Assembly (NCBI RefSeq): GCF_001612615.1
Contig: NZ_BDAU01000001.1
Coordinates: forward strand, 62,001-126,000
DNA: 64,000 bases
Reading direction: 5' to 3'
Source: Nocardia amikacinitolerans NBRC 108937
Lineage (GTDB): Bacteria; Actinomycetota; Actinomycetes; Mycobacteriales; Mycobacteriaceae
A program made the position numbers and the translations under genes. Shown here one piece after another: positions 40,344-48,370 of this stretch. Numbering within the stretch: the stretch's first letter is position 1; every line of letters begins with the position of its first letter. A model generated the notes under the pieces. That model saw nothing but the letters and a program-made list of their open reading frames with translations, did not search any database and had not been told where the DNA came from.

Positions 40344-40628
40344 AATCCGAGAAATTTTACGGAGAAATATGGTGCAATCCATTTGAAGGTGGCTGTGTTG
40401 CGGACTCGCTCGCAGGTAGGAATTTACGTATCGACCGATGACGTCGGCCGCCCGTCCATCTGAAGAGCAGCGGTCTGGAAGTAGCGGGATACGTCGTCCC
40501 AAGCAGTTGTGTGCCGCGGGCACGGCCCTCATCCCCTGCCATCGAGCACCGCCTTCGCTCTGCTTCAACTAGCCATGTACGACTCGAACCGCGTCGACCT
40601 TCCTGGAACGCGGCGAAAGGAAACGCCG

Positions 40629-41690
40629 ATGAACGCTGTTACGACGATGCCTTCGGACGAAGGCTGCCTACCCGACGCGTATGCCAGCCCAGCAGCGCTT
40701 GGATCGTATGACGCTGTGGCAGAACATATTTTGAGCATGGTCTTCCGGCGGCGGCGCAGCGCGGCGCCGGGCGAGTCTTGCGCAACGAATCCCTGCGCGG
40801 AATGCTTTGCACCGCATCTGTCGAAGGTGGTCCGTTACATCGAGTCGAATCATCCTGTTCATTTCGTGATACCCGCGTTCCCGGCGAAGTCGCGCAACCG
40901 CCGCAAGGTGCTTGGCCGGTTGCCGGACATGGCGGAGGTTCTCGCGATCGAATCGCTCCAGTCTTTCTGCGATCAGGTGTCGGCGGTCTACGCCCCGGGC
41001 GCCGTCATCACGATCTGCTCCGATGGCCATGTCTTCAGCGACTCTCTCCACATCCCGGACGAGCATGTGGACGAGTACGGCGCGCAGCTGCAGCGCATCA
41101 TCCGCAGTACCGGCGGCGGCTCGATCGGCCTGTACGCCCTGCGCGACGCCATGCCGGATCTCACGTGGGACGAACGGCGCCGATTGTTACTCGAGGAGTA
41201 CTCGGAAGGCATCGACTCGATCCGGGAAGCGGTCCGCACGTGCGAATCGATGCGGCGGATGTTCAACGGCATCCACCGTTTCATGGTCGAAGACAATGCG
41301 GCGCTGATGCCGGAGCTGAGCGCGAATCAACGCCGGTTACGTTCGAAGCAGACGGCCTATGAGGTGGTACAGCGCAGCCAAGCGTGGAGCGGATTGGTAG
41401 CCGGTGTGTTTCCGGACGCGATCCGGCTGTCCATTCATCCGCAGACGCACCACGGCGAGAAGATCGGCGTCCACCTGCTGCGCACCCAGGACAGCTGGCT
41501 GACGCCGTGGCACGGCGTCGTGCTCGACGACGGCGTTGGATTCACTCTGGTCAAGCGCGCCTATGCGGAATCCCTCGGCGCGCGACTGGTTTGGCGGCAC
41601 AGTCGACCCAGCCACTTCGTCGTCCATAACCCAGACATCGTCACCGGCGAGCTGACCGTAGAAGCCACCCCTACCGATGGAGAGTCATGA
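40629..41690 (+). CDS. isnA: Isonitrile synthase (IsnA/PvcA/DIT1 family)
   Basis: This 353-residue protein belongs to the DIT1/PvcA family, which converts the amino group of tyrosine or tryptophan into an isonitrile using ribulose-5-phosphate as the one-carbon source. The strongest signature is FVIPAFPAKSRNRRKVLGRL followed by PDMAEVLAIESL (about residues 78-110). Further conserved blocks are ITICSDGHVF and RLSIHPQ near the C-terminus. ATG 40629 has AAAGGA 8 nt ahead. Its stop overlaps the isnB start (ATGA), which is the usual isnAB arrangement. Substrate choice (Tyr or Trp) cannot be read by eye. Confidence 0.92.
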   Translation: MNAVTTMPSDEGCLPDAYASPAALGSYDAVAEHILSMVFRRRRSAAPGESCATNPCAECFAPHLSKVVRYIESNHPVHFVIPAFPAKSRNRRKVLGRLPDMAEVLAIESLQSFCDQVSAVYAPGAVITICSDGHVFSDSLHIPDEHVDEYGAQLQRIIRSTGGGSIGLYALRDAMPDLTWDERRRLLLEEYSEGIDSIREAVRTCESMRRMFNGIHRFMVEDNAALMPELSANQRRLRSKQTAYEVVQRSQAWSGLVAGVFPDAIRLSIHPQTHHGEKIGVHLLRTQDSWLTPWHGVVLDDGVGFTLVKRAYAESLGARLVWRHSRPSHFVVHNPDIVTGELTVEATPTDGES

Positions 41691-42496
41691 CCCACAGCTT
41701 GCGCCATCCCCGTTTGGACGGAACCGATCTGCACCCATTCGGGAAGGCGGTGACCGCAGAAACCTCAGGAATGTCCCTGCGCGATATCGCGATCGATGAG
41801 CTGTTGGCGACCACCTTGACCGCGAAGGTGCTGGTGCTCCGAGGTTTCGGGCTGCTCAGCGTGCAGGACTTGGAGTCGTATTGCCGTGTGGCGGGCGAGA
41901 TCCTGCAGTGGGACTTCGGCTCGGTATTGAACTTGGACATCCGCGACGATCCGCAAAATTACTTGTTCGACTCCGGCGATGTGCCGTTTCACTGGGACGG
42001 CGCGTTCGCCGCGCACGTCCCGCGGTTCTTTCTCTTCCAGTGCGTCAAAGGCAGTCCCTCCGGCGCTGGTGGCGAGACGGTCTTCTGCGACTCGGTCCGG
42101 GTGGTTCACGAGGCGCCCGAAGAACTGCGAGCGTTGTGGGCCCAGGCGATCGTCACGTACCGCACCGACAAGCTGGCCCACTACGGTGGCCTGCTGACCG
42201 CGCCGCTGCTGGGCACCCATCCCACGACCGGCGAGACCACGATCCGATATGCCGAACCGCTGGATCCTGCGCGTTATCTCAATCCGTTGTTCCTGACCGT
42301 GGACGGCTTGTCGCCGGAGGACGCGACGCATGTGATGGACGATCTCCGCGTTCGCTTGCGCGATCCAAAGTACTGCTATGCGCACCATTGGGAGACCGGC
42401 GACATCGTCGTCGTCGAGAACCACGGTCTGCTCCACGGCCGCAACGCATTCACCGGGTCGACCGAACGTCACTTGCAACGCATTCAAATCATCTGA
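41687..42496 (+). CDS. isnB: Fe(II)/2-oxoglutarate-dependent isonitrile oxygenase (IsnB/PvcB family)
   Basis: This 269-residue TauD/PvcB-type dioxygenase has the facial triad HWD in VPFHWDGAFAAH, the distal His in NHGLLHGRNAF and the 2-oxoglutarate Arg in TERHLQRIQ. In known pairs this enzyme acts on the IsnA product, typically by oxidative decarboxylation to a vinyl isonitrile, or by desaturation in paerucumarin synthesis. It overlaps isnA by 4 bp. It ends 55 bp before the convergent HAD gene. Confidence 0.92.
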   Translation: MTHSLRHPRLDGTDLHPFGKAVTAETSGMSLRDIAIDELLATTLTAKVLVLRGFGLLSVQDLESYCRVAGEILQWDFGSVLNLDIRDDPQNYLFDSGDVPFHWDGAFAAHVPRFFLFQCVKGSPSGAGGETVFCDSVRVVHEAPEELRALWAQAIVTYRTDKLAHYGGLLTAPLLGTHPTTGETTIRYAEPLDPARYLNPLFLTVDGLSPEDATHVMDDLRVRLRDPKYCYAHHWETGDIVVVENHGLLHGRNAFTGSTERHLQRIQII

Positions 42497-42550
42497 CGGA
42501 CAGGTGAAGCCGTGCAGGACAGATTCTTCCGAAATCCGGCAGTAGGAAGA

Positions 42551-43249
42551 TCAGCCAGGCAGCCGATCAGCGGGATAGGTTCGAAGTTGCGGGTCGGAGT
42601 CGCCGACCACGACGGCGTGGCCGACGAGGTCGAACATGGCAATATCGGTGTGATGGTCGCCGAACGCGGCGCAGTCACGAAGGTCGATCCCTGTGGCCGC
42701 GGCATAGCGGCGCAGAGCGGCCGCCTTGTCGGGACCAACCATGGTCCTCATCACGGCCCCGGTATACCGGCCGTCGACGACTTCCAGGTCCGTGCACAAC
42801 ATGGCATCCGCGCCGACTTGCTCCGCGATCGGTCGCAGCGCAGCGTCGAACGAGCCGGAAACCAGCACTATTCGGGTTCCCCCGGCAGCCAGTTCGGCAA
42901 GGCGGTCGACCACAGCGTGGTTGAAGTAGTCCATTGCGGCACATTGGAATGCGAACCATTCCCGTCCGATCTCGTGCACCTCCGTGACGTCGCGGCCGGC
43001 CCAGGATCGATAGAACCAGCGATGCGAATGGGCACGCCCCAGTCCGGCCGCGCGCAACGCTCGGAATTGCCGAATCCTCTCGTGCCCGCTGCGCGGCACA
43101 TCGAATTCTTCATCGAGTCGCCCGGTGGCGCGGTACGCGTCGAATTCGAAAAGCGAGAGAAAGGTGATGTCACGGACCAAGGTTTCATCGACATCCACGA
43201 AAGCGGCTGGTACCGGCTGGCCACACGATGCCTTGGGCGCGAAGTGCAT
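42551..43249 (-). CDS. HAD-IB family phosphatase
   Basis: This 232-residue SerB-like HAD hydrolase has the nucleophile motif FVDVDETLV, motif II Ser in LVSGSFD, motif III Lys in VGPDKAA and motif IV GDHHTD. It should dephosphorylate a small molecule. ATG 43249 has GGAAG 7 nt ahead; an ATG at 43354 is possible. It lies antisense between isnB and the sulfurtransferase gene, so its role may be a phosphorylated pathway intermediate or the sugar-phosphate co-substrate. This is inference. Confidence 0.82.
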   Translation of the reverse strand: MHFAPKASCGQPVPAAFVDVDETLVRDITFLSLFEFDAYRATGRLDEEFDVPRSGHERIRQFRALRAAGLGRAHSHRWFYRSWAGRDVTEVHEIGREWFAFQCAAMDYFNHAVVDRLAELAAGGTRIVLVSGSFDAALRPIAEQVGADAMLCTDLEVVDGRYTGAVMRTMVGPDKAAALRRYAAATGIDLRDCAAFGDHHTDIAMFDLVGHAVVVGDSDPQLRTYPADRLPG

Positions 43250-43424
43250 GCGTCTACTTCCCCACTCACCCGCATCTGCGGGAATCGAACTTCCCCGGAC
43301 AAGCGAAATAATCTCACGTTCGGCCCGAAACCACCAGACCTGAGTCAGGTCCACCTGAGAATCCCATCATCGGCGATTCGGCGGACAGGGATCGACACTC
43401 TGAACGAATATCGAAAGGAAGACA

Positions 43425-44279
43425 ATGGAAACAACCGGAGAATCACCACTCGTCTCCTGTGATTGGCTGCGCGCTCACCTCGACGACCCAGGAATGACCA
43501 TCGTGGAGGTAGGCATGCCACAGGGTTTCGAATCGAACTACGACGGCTATCTGGCCGGTCACATCCCCAACGCCATTTGGCTCGATTGGGCCGCCGAACT
43601 GCGAAATCCCCGCTGTATCGGCGTGCTTGACCAGGAAATGTTCGAGAGCTTGATGGAGGGCAAAGGGATCGCGGCAACCGATCTGGTCGTGCTCTACAGC
43701 GCCGACAACAACATCTGGTCCACTTCTGCGTATTGGCTTTTCCGGTTGTATCGCCACGCGAGTGTGAAGGTGCTCGACGGCGGCCGGACGAAATGGGGAC
43801 AGCTCGGCTATCCGCTGAACCGAGAAACACCGGAACGCGGCACCACAACCTACACTTCACCTGGTCAGGACGGTTCGATTCGTGCACTGCGCTCGGATGT
43901 TCTGGAGAAACTCGGCCATGCTGTGTTCATCGACGCCCGCGAGCCGGAGGAATACCGGGGGAGAACTTTCTCTCCGGCCGAGTCGCCTAACGCCATGGGC
44001 GGTCAACGCGCGGGACGCATTCCGGGCGCGGTCAATGTTCCTTGGCGACTCGCGGCCAATGCCGATCACACCTTCAAGAAGGCCGCCGAGCTGGACTCGA
44101 TTTTCGTCGAGGCAGGTCTCGCCGACTGCGACGATGTGATTACCTACTGCTGGGTCGGAGCGCGTTCTGCTTACTCCTGGTTCGTGCTGCGGGAAATAAT
44201 GGGCGTGCCAGGGGTGCGAAATTACGACGGATCCTGGGCCGAATACGGCAGTTCCGTCGGTGTACCGATCGAAACCTGA
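43425..44279 (+). CDS. Rhodanese-type sulfurtransferase
   Basis: This 284-residue protein has two rhodanese domains, a non-catalytic N-terminal half and a catalytic C-terminal half with the active-site loop TYCWVGARSAYSW (Cys near residue 239). Such enzymes move sulfane sulfur from thiosulfate to cyanide or another thiophile. SWAEYG near the end is the typical strand. In this context it could turn the isonitrile into an isothiocyanate, or detoxify cyanide released by isonitrile breakdown. It has its own upstream gap (43250-43424) and is plus-strand like isnAB. Confidence 0.88.
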   Translation: METTGESPLVSCDWLRAHLDDPGMTIVEVGMPQGFESNYDGYLAGHIPNAIWLDWAAELRNPRCIGVLDQEMFESLMEGKGIAATDLVVLYSADNNIWSTSAYWLFRLYRHASVKVLDGGRTKWGQLGYPLNRETPERGTTTYTSPGQDGSIRALRSDVLEKLGHAVFIDAREPEEYRGRTFSPAESPNAMGGQRAGRIPGAVNVPWRLAANADHTFKKAAELDSIFVEAGLADCDDVITYCWVGARSAYSWFVLREIMGVPGVRNYDGSWAEYGSSVGVPIET

Positions 44280-44356
44280 TCGTCACCGGCTGGGTGGGAC
44301 CGTGAGCGTGCCCCAGCGGCACGCTCGAAATCCGTCTGCCGCAGCGGCCGAGGTGG

Positions 44357-44863
44357 TCAGTCGTGCGCTGGATCACCGGCCGCGCAGGCGCCACGGTCCG
44401 GGTTCGATGCCGCCCGTACACCGCTACGGACACCGAGGCGCTGCAGGAGATCGAGCAAGGATCGGCGCTCCTCGGTCTCGAATGCATCCAGGAGCTCCGC
44501 CTCGTACGTGTCGAGGATCCGCTCGGCCTCACGCAGCAACTGCTGTCCGGCGGGAAGCACATGCAGCGCGTGCGCGCGACGCTGCACAGGATGCTTCTTG
44601 CGCTCCACGAGACCGCGCCGCTCCAAGTCGTCGACCATGCCGACCATCACGTTGCGGTGGATGTGCAGCGACTCGCACAGCTGCTGCTGTGAGAGCCCGT
44701 CTCGGTCCAGCAGCGTGCTGAGCACGGCCACATGGCGGGGTTGGATTCCCAGGGGCCCGAGTCGTGCAGCGAATTGCTCGGTCGTGTGGACACCCAGCTG
44801 GGCGAGCAGGAAGGTCGGATGCTCGTTCAGCCCGATGTGCGTGTGATCGCCGGTCGTAGACAT
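44357..44863 (-). CDS. MarR-family transcriptional regulator
   Basis: This 168-residue winged-helix protein carries VLSTLLDRDGLSQQQLCESLHIHRNVMVGMVDDLERRGLVER, the MarR helix-turn-helix, and the wing KKHPVQRRAHAL. MarR proteins are usually repressors released by phenolic ligands. It is divergent from the MFS exporter gene across a 124-bp gap that holds a 13-bp palindrome, the likely operator. It probably controls export in response to the cluster product. Confidence 0.88.
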   Translation of the reverse strand: MSTTGDHTHIGLNEHPTFLLAQLGVHTTEQFAARLGPLGIQPRHVAVLSTLLDRDGLSQQQLCESLHIHRNVMVGMVDDLERRGLVERKKHPVQRRAHALHVLPAGQQLLREAERILDTYEAELLDAFETEERRSLLDLLQRLGVRSGVRAASNPDRGACAAGDPAHD

Positions 44864-44893
44864 ATCACCGACAGTATAACCCTTGATCATTCG

Positions 44894-44906
44894 ACTCACA
44901 GTGAGT
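44894..44906. promoter_or_regulatory. 13-bp palindrome, probable MarR operator
   Basis: ACTCAC-A-GTGAGT lies 31 bp upstream of the marR start, in the marR/MFS divergent gap. The symmetric sequence and position fit an autoregulated MarR-exporter pair. Confidence 0.55.
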
Positions 44907-44987
44907 GATAATCACCTGGAGTGCATATCATTCCGAGTGCAGTGCTGCTCTTCGATTTCGTCACCTCCTCGAAAGGCCGAACGACCT

Positions 44988-46697
44988 ATGCGAACCCGCA
45001 CGCTGGATCCCGCGGAGACGGGCCCCTCCCTTGCCGCGCCACCCGGTCGCGGCCCTTGGCCCGCGTTCATCGTGGTGCTCGTTGCCGCGTTCATGGACCT
45101 CCTGGATATGACGATCGTCAACGTCACCGTCCCGACCCTGCAGCATGATCTCGGCGCTACCTACACCCAGATCGAATGGACCATCTCCGGCTACGTGCTC
45201 GGCTTCGCGGCGTTGCTCATCACCGGCGGCAGACTCGGCGACATCTACGGCCGCCGCAGGCTGTTCCTTCTCGGCGTCGTCGGCTTCACGGCAGCATCGG
45301 CGCTCTGCGGCCTCTCGACCAGCCCCGAGCTGCTGATCGGGGCTCGCCTGCTCCAAGGCGCTATGGCGGGATTGATGGTGCCCCAGGTTCTTTCGATCGT
45401 CCAGGCCACTTTCCCGCCGGGTGAGCGTCAGCGTGCGATCGGCATCTTCGGCGGCATCAGTGGACTAGCGGCAGTCGCGGGCATGGTGATCGGCGGTGGA
45501 CTCATCGAACTGGACCTGTTCGGCTTGTCCTGGCGACCGATCTTCTTGATCAATATCCCGGTCGGGATCGCAGCGCTCGTCGCGGGCCGGATCTTGATTC
45601 CCGAGTCCCGCTCCGAGTCCGCACCACGCCTCGATCCGATCGGCATGGTCTTGGCTATCATCGCGGTGACCTTGCTCGTCTATCCACTCATCGAGGGTCG
45701 CCGACTGGACTGGCCCGCTTGGACGTTTCTCTCGATGGGCTTATCGTTCGCCGCCTTCGGGCTCTTCGTGGCATTCGAGCGCCGCCGGACCCGGCTCGTC
45801 GGCTCGCCGCTGGTGGTACTCGGCCTGTTCCGGCTCCGGTCGTTCACCGCGGGCCTGCTCGTCTGGCTGCTGTTCAATGTCGCCATGGGTGGGTTCTTTG
45901 TGGTGTGGACCCTCTATATGCAGGCAGGTCTGGGCTGGACGGCGCTGCACGCCGGGCTGGTTGCCGCCACGTTCGCGGTCGGCGCCGGTATCGGCGCCGG
46001 ATCATCCATGGAGGTGCTCGTACCGCGATTCGGTCGCGGGGTGCTCCTGGCGGGCGCACTGATCAACGCGATGGGCTTCGGCCTGTATGCCTGGCTCTCC
46101 GCATATTACGGCGCCGATGTCGATACGGGACCCATGGCCGCGGTGCTCGTGTTCACCGGTGTCGGATTCGGCATGATGTTCGCCTCGACCATGGAAGTGG
46201 TCCTCGCCGAGACTCCCGCCGTCGATGCGGGTTCCGCGTCGGGATTGCTGAATACCGGACAGCAATTGGGGATGGCGCTTGGCGTCGCACTCGCAGGTGT
46301 GCTGTTCTTCACAGTCTTGGAGGACAACTCAGTGCGCGGCGCTGACACCGCGGTGCCGACGCTGCGCTCAGACCTGAGCGCAGCGGGCATTCCGGCACCC
46401 GTTCGAGACGACATAGTGACCGGCTTCCGCGTCTGCGTGCACGACCGGTCGGCATCTCATGACCCAAGCGCGGTACCGGACAGCTGCCGTTCCTCGGCGA
46501 CCGCTGAACCGATCGAGCGCGTGCTGACCAGAGCCGGCGAAACCGCTCGCGGCGAGAACTTCTCGGGCGCTTTCGCCGCGACGCTGGGCGCGGGCGTCGC
46601 CACGCTGATAGTGGTCTTCGGCCTGGTCTTCCTGCTGCCACGAGGCGGGCGATCGCGCGACGAAGCGAGACCGTCACCCGTCGCAGCTGCCCGCTAG
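44988..46697 (+). CDS. DHA2-family MFS exporter (14 TMS)
   Basis: This 569-residue drug:proton antiporter contains MDLLDMTIVNVTVPTLQ (motif D1 of the DHA2 family), GGRLGDIYGRRR (motif A) and the typical motif C region. About fourteen hydrophobic helices are visible, with a longer loop near residues 455-540. It likely exports the cluster product. The ATG at 44988 gives a cytosolic N-terminal tail. Divergent from marR. Confidence 0.9.
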   Translation: MRTRTLDPAETGPSLAAPPGRGPWPAFIVVLVAAFMDLLDMTIVNVTVPTLQHDLGATYTQIEWTISGYVLGFAALLITGGRLGDIYGRRRLFLLGVVGFTAASALCGLSTSPELLIGARLLQGAMAGLMVPQVLSIVQATFPPGERQRAIGIFGGISGLAAVAGMVIGGGLIELDLFGLSWRPIFLINIPVGIAALVAGRILIPESRSESAPRLDPIGMVLAIIAVTLLVYPLIEGRRLDWPAWTFLSMGLSFAAFGLFVAFERRRTRLVGSPLVVLGLFRLRSFTAGLLVWLLFNVAMGGFFVVWTLYMQAGLGWTALHAGLVAATFAVGAGIGAGSSMEVLVPRFGRGVLLAGALINAMGFGLYAWLSAYYGADVDTGPMAAVLVFTGVGFGMMFASTMEVVLAETPAVDAGSASGLLNTGQQLGMALGVALAGVLFFTVLEDNSVRGADTAVPTLRSDLSAAGIPAPVRDDIVTGFRVCVHDRSASHDPSAVPDSCRSSATAEPIERVLTRAGETARGENFSGAFAATLGAGVATLIVVFGLVFLLPRGGRSRDEARPSPVAAAR

Positions 46698-46775
46698 CAC
46701 GCCACCCGGCGGGGCCTGTGACAAACCGACGCGGGCCCCACTGGCAACGCACGACTCATGCCAAGGACGCCGCTC

Positions 46776-47102
46776 ATGCCCGACCTCTGTACCGAGCGAG
46801 ACACACCCGGTGGCTGCCCACCGTCCGATCCGGCAGTTCGATTCTTCCGGGCGCTCTCCGACCCGACCCGGTTGAGACTGCTGGAATTCATCATGGAGAA
46901 TGAGCGCACGGCTGCGGAATGTAAAGCGCACGTGCGTATTTCGCAACCCCGTGTGTCCGTGCACCTGTCTTTGCTCGTCACCTGCGGGTACGTGTTGGTC
47001 CGCCGCGAGCGCCGCATCCTGCGGTACCGCGTCGCCGATCCCCGCATCCGCGAACTGATCGGACTCGCCCGCACGCTGGCCGCCGACAATGCCGTCGCGT
47101 AG
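46776..47102 (+). CDS. ArsR/SmtB-family regulator
   Basis: This 108-residue winged-helix protein has FFRALSDPTRLRLLEFI, the HTH AAECKAHVRISQPRVSVHLSLL and a C-terminal wing. Cysteines occur near the N-terminus, in the recognition region (AAECKAH) and in LLVTCGYV, where thiol metal sites occur in ArsR/CmtR proteins. Metal sensing is plausible but the site is not canonical. AAGGA lies 8 nt before ATG 46776, which I prefer over ATG 46758. It follows the MFS gene by 78 bp, in the same direction. Confidence 0.8.
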   Translation: MPDLCTERDTPGGCPPSDPAVRFFRALSDPTRLRLLEFIMENERTAAECKAHVRISQPRVSVHLSLLVTCGYVLVRRERRILRYRVADPRIRELIGLARTLAADNAVA

Positions 47103-47160
47103 TCCTGCCGGGACTTTCGCTTCCCGAGGGCGCAGCCAAAGTGCGATCGCCGCCGGGGTC

Positions 47161-47703
47161 TCAGGCACCCGGCGATACCCGCACGATCGGGCGGGCGGTG
47201 TCGAGGATGGCGTCGACGGTCTCGGGGACGGTCAGGTTCGAGGTGTCGAGCCATAGACCGAGCCGGGGTGTGCTGTCGCGCAGCACGGCGTCCAGGGCCG
47301 CCACGGTGAACGTGTCGTAGGCGTTCTTGTCGCGGGCCGCCTCGCGGGCGGCGATCGCGTCGCGGCTCGGCGCGAGCACCACTACGTACAGCGGGTCGGT
47401 GTGGATCCGGTCGACGGTGTAGGGCAGGAACTCGCCGAGCACCACGTCTTGCAGGATCGCGGTGAATCCCGCGGCGGCGTATTCGTCGGCGACCGACGCG
47501 GCGAGCCGGTGGCGCAAACGCAGCTGATCGAGGGCGGCCGCGGACGGTTCCGGACCCATCTCCGCGCGACCGTTCACCACGAACCTGCGAAAGGTGTCGC
47601 CGCGCACGTGCGCCGAGCGGGGCAGGCGTTCGGCAAGCGCCTGTGCCACCGACGATTTGCCCGCGGCTTGGATACCGGTGATCAGATAGACAGCGGAGGC
47701 CAT
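47161..47703 (-). CDS. P-loop kinase / phosphotransferase-like protein
   Basis: This 180-residue protein has Walker A GIQAAGKSS (residues 9-17), RGDTFRR and a later Asp-rich stretch (QDVVLGEFL). It resembles small nucleotide or antibiotic phosphotransferases of the chloramphenicol phosphotransferase/gluconate kinase type. Its substrate is unknown. It lies 19 bp after the FHA gene and may be the last gene of the pknG operon, or an independent gene. Confidence 0.75.
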   Translation of the reverse strand: MASAVYLITGIQAAGKSSVAQALAERLPRSAHVRGDTFRRFVVNGRAEMGPEPSAAALDQLRLRHRLAASVADEYAAAGFTAILQDVVLGEFLPYTVDRIHTDPLYVVVLAPSRDAIAAREAARDKNAYDTFTVAALDAVLRDSTPRLGLWLDTSNLTVPETVDAILDTARPIVRVSPGA

Positions 47704-47722
47704 CCGGCCATGATCGCAGACC

Positions 47723-48370
47723 TCAGGCAGGTTCCACGGTGAGGGTGATCGTGGTCCACGCCCCGACGTGGACGCGGTCGCCGCTGCGCAGCGCCACCGG
47801 CTGCTCCGCCGGGATCAGGTCGTCGCTGTCGTTGAGGCTGGTGCCGTTGGTGGAGCCGAGATCGGTGACGGTGAGGCCGGTCGGGGTCAGGTGCAGCAGC
47901 GCGTGCGCCCGCGAGACGCCCGCGTCGGCGGGCGCGATGCCGAGATCGATGTCGGGGTGCAGACCCTGCGAGACGCTGCGTTTGCCGATCAGGATCTCGC
48001 TGCCGTGCAGAATGATTCGGCGCGGCGGGTAGTACGCGGGGAACTCCACGCGATCCGCGTCGGGGCCTTCGCGCGCAAGCACGCGGTCGTAGAAGGCGCG
48101 ATCGGCGGTGACGGTGGCGACCCAGGTGACGGTCGGTGGCCGCACATCGGCCGAATCGGCGACCTCCGTATCGGGTTCGCGCGGAGCGGGTTCCGGTGCG
48201 GGCAGCGCCGAATCGAGCCCGCACGCCTCGCAGAAGCGGCCGCCGCTCGGCGCGCCACAGGCCGGGCAGCGCGGCGCGGCGACCGCCGTCGGCGCCGCGC
48301 CGATCGGCGCTCCGCACACATCGCAGTAGTCGGCCGCCGCCGACTCGTGTCCCTCCGGGCAGGTGACCAT
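47723..48370 (-). CDS. FHA-domain protein with zinc ribbons
   Basis: This 215-residue protein has two short zinc-ribbon motifs at the N-terminus (YCDVCG, CPACGAPSGGRFCEACG). A spacer follows, and then a C-terminal FHA domain (about 120-210; ILIGKRSVSQGLHPDIDLG, GVSRAHALL, DLGSTNGTSLN). FHA domains bind phosphothreonine peptides. In mycobacteria PknG signals through the FHA protein GarA; this one lacks the GarA phospho-acceptor tail pattern (TETTS), so it is a reader, not a clear GarA orthologue. It overlaps the VWA gene by 1 bp. Confidence 0.88.
   Translation of the reverse strand: MVTCPEGHESAAADYCDVCGAPIGAAPTAVAAPRCPACGAPSGGRFCEACGLDSALPAPEPAPREPDTEVADSADVRPPTVTWVATVTADRAFYDRVLAREGPDADRVEFPAYYPPRRIILHGSEILIGKRSVSQGLHPDIDLGIAPADAGVSRAHALLHLTPTGLTVTDLGSTNGTSLNDSDDLIPAEQPVALRSGDRVHVGAWTTITLTVEPA

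Larger units (their letters stand above)
39937..40628. other. 692-bp regulatory region upstream of isnA
   Basis: This long, relatively AT-rich gap holds a 20-bp palindrome (40111-40130), a perfect Crp-type site (40144-40159), a -10-like TACTAT (40187-40192), a strong ribosome-binding site with a 40-codon ORF (40221-40343), and a 14-bp palindrome TCGCCGATCGGCGA (40313-40326). The last 285 bp before isnA hold nothing I recognise. Confidence 0.6.
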
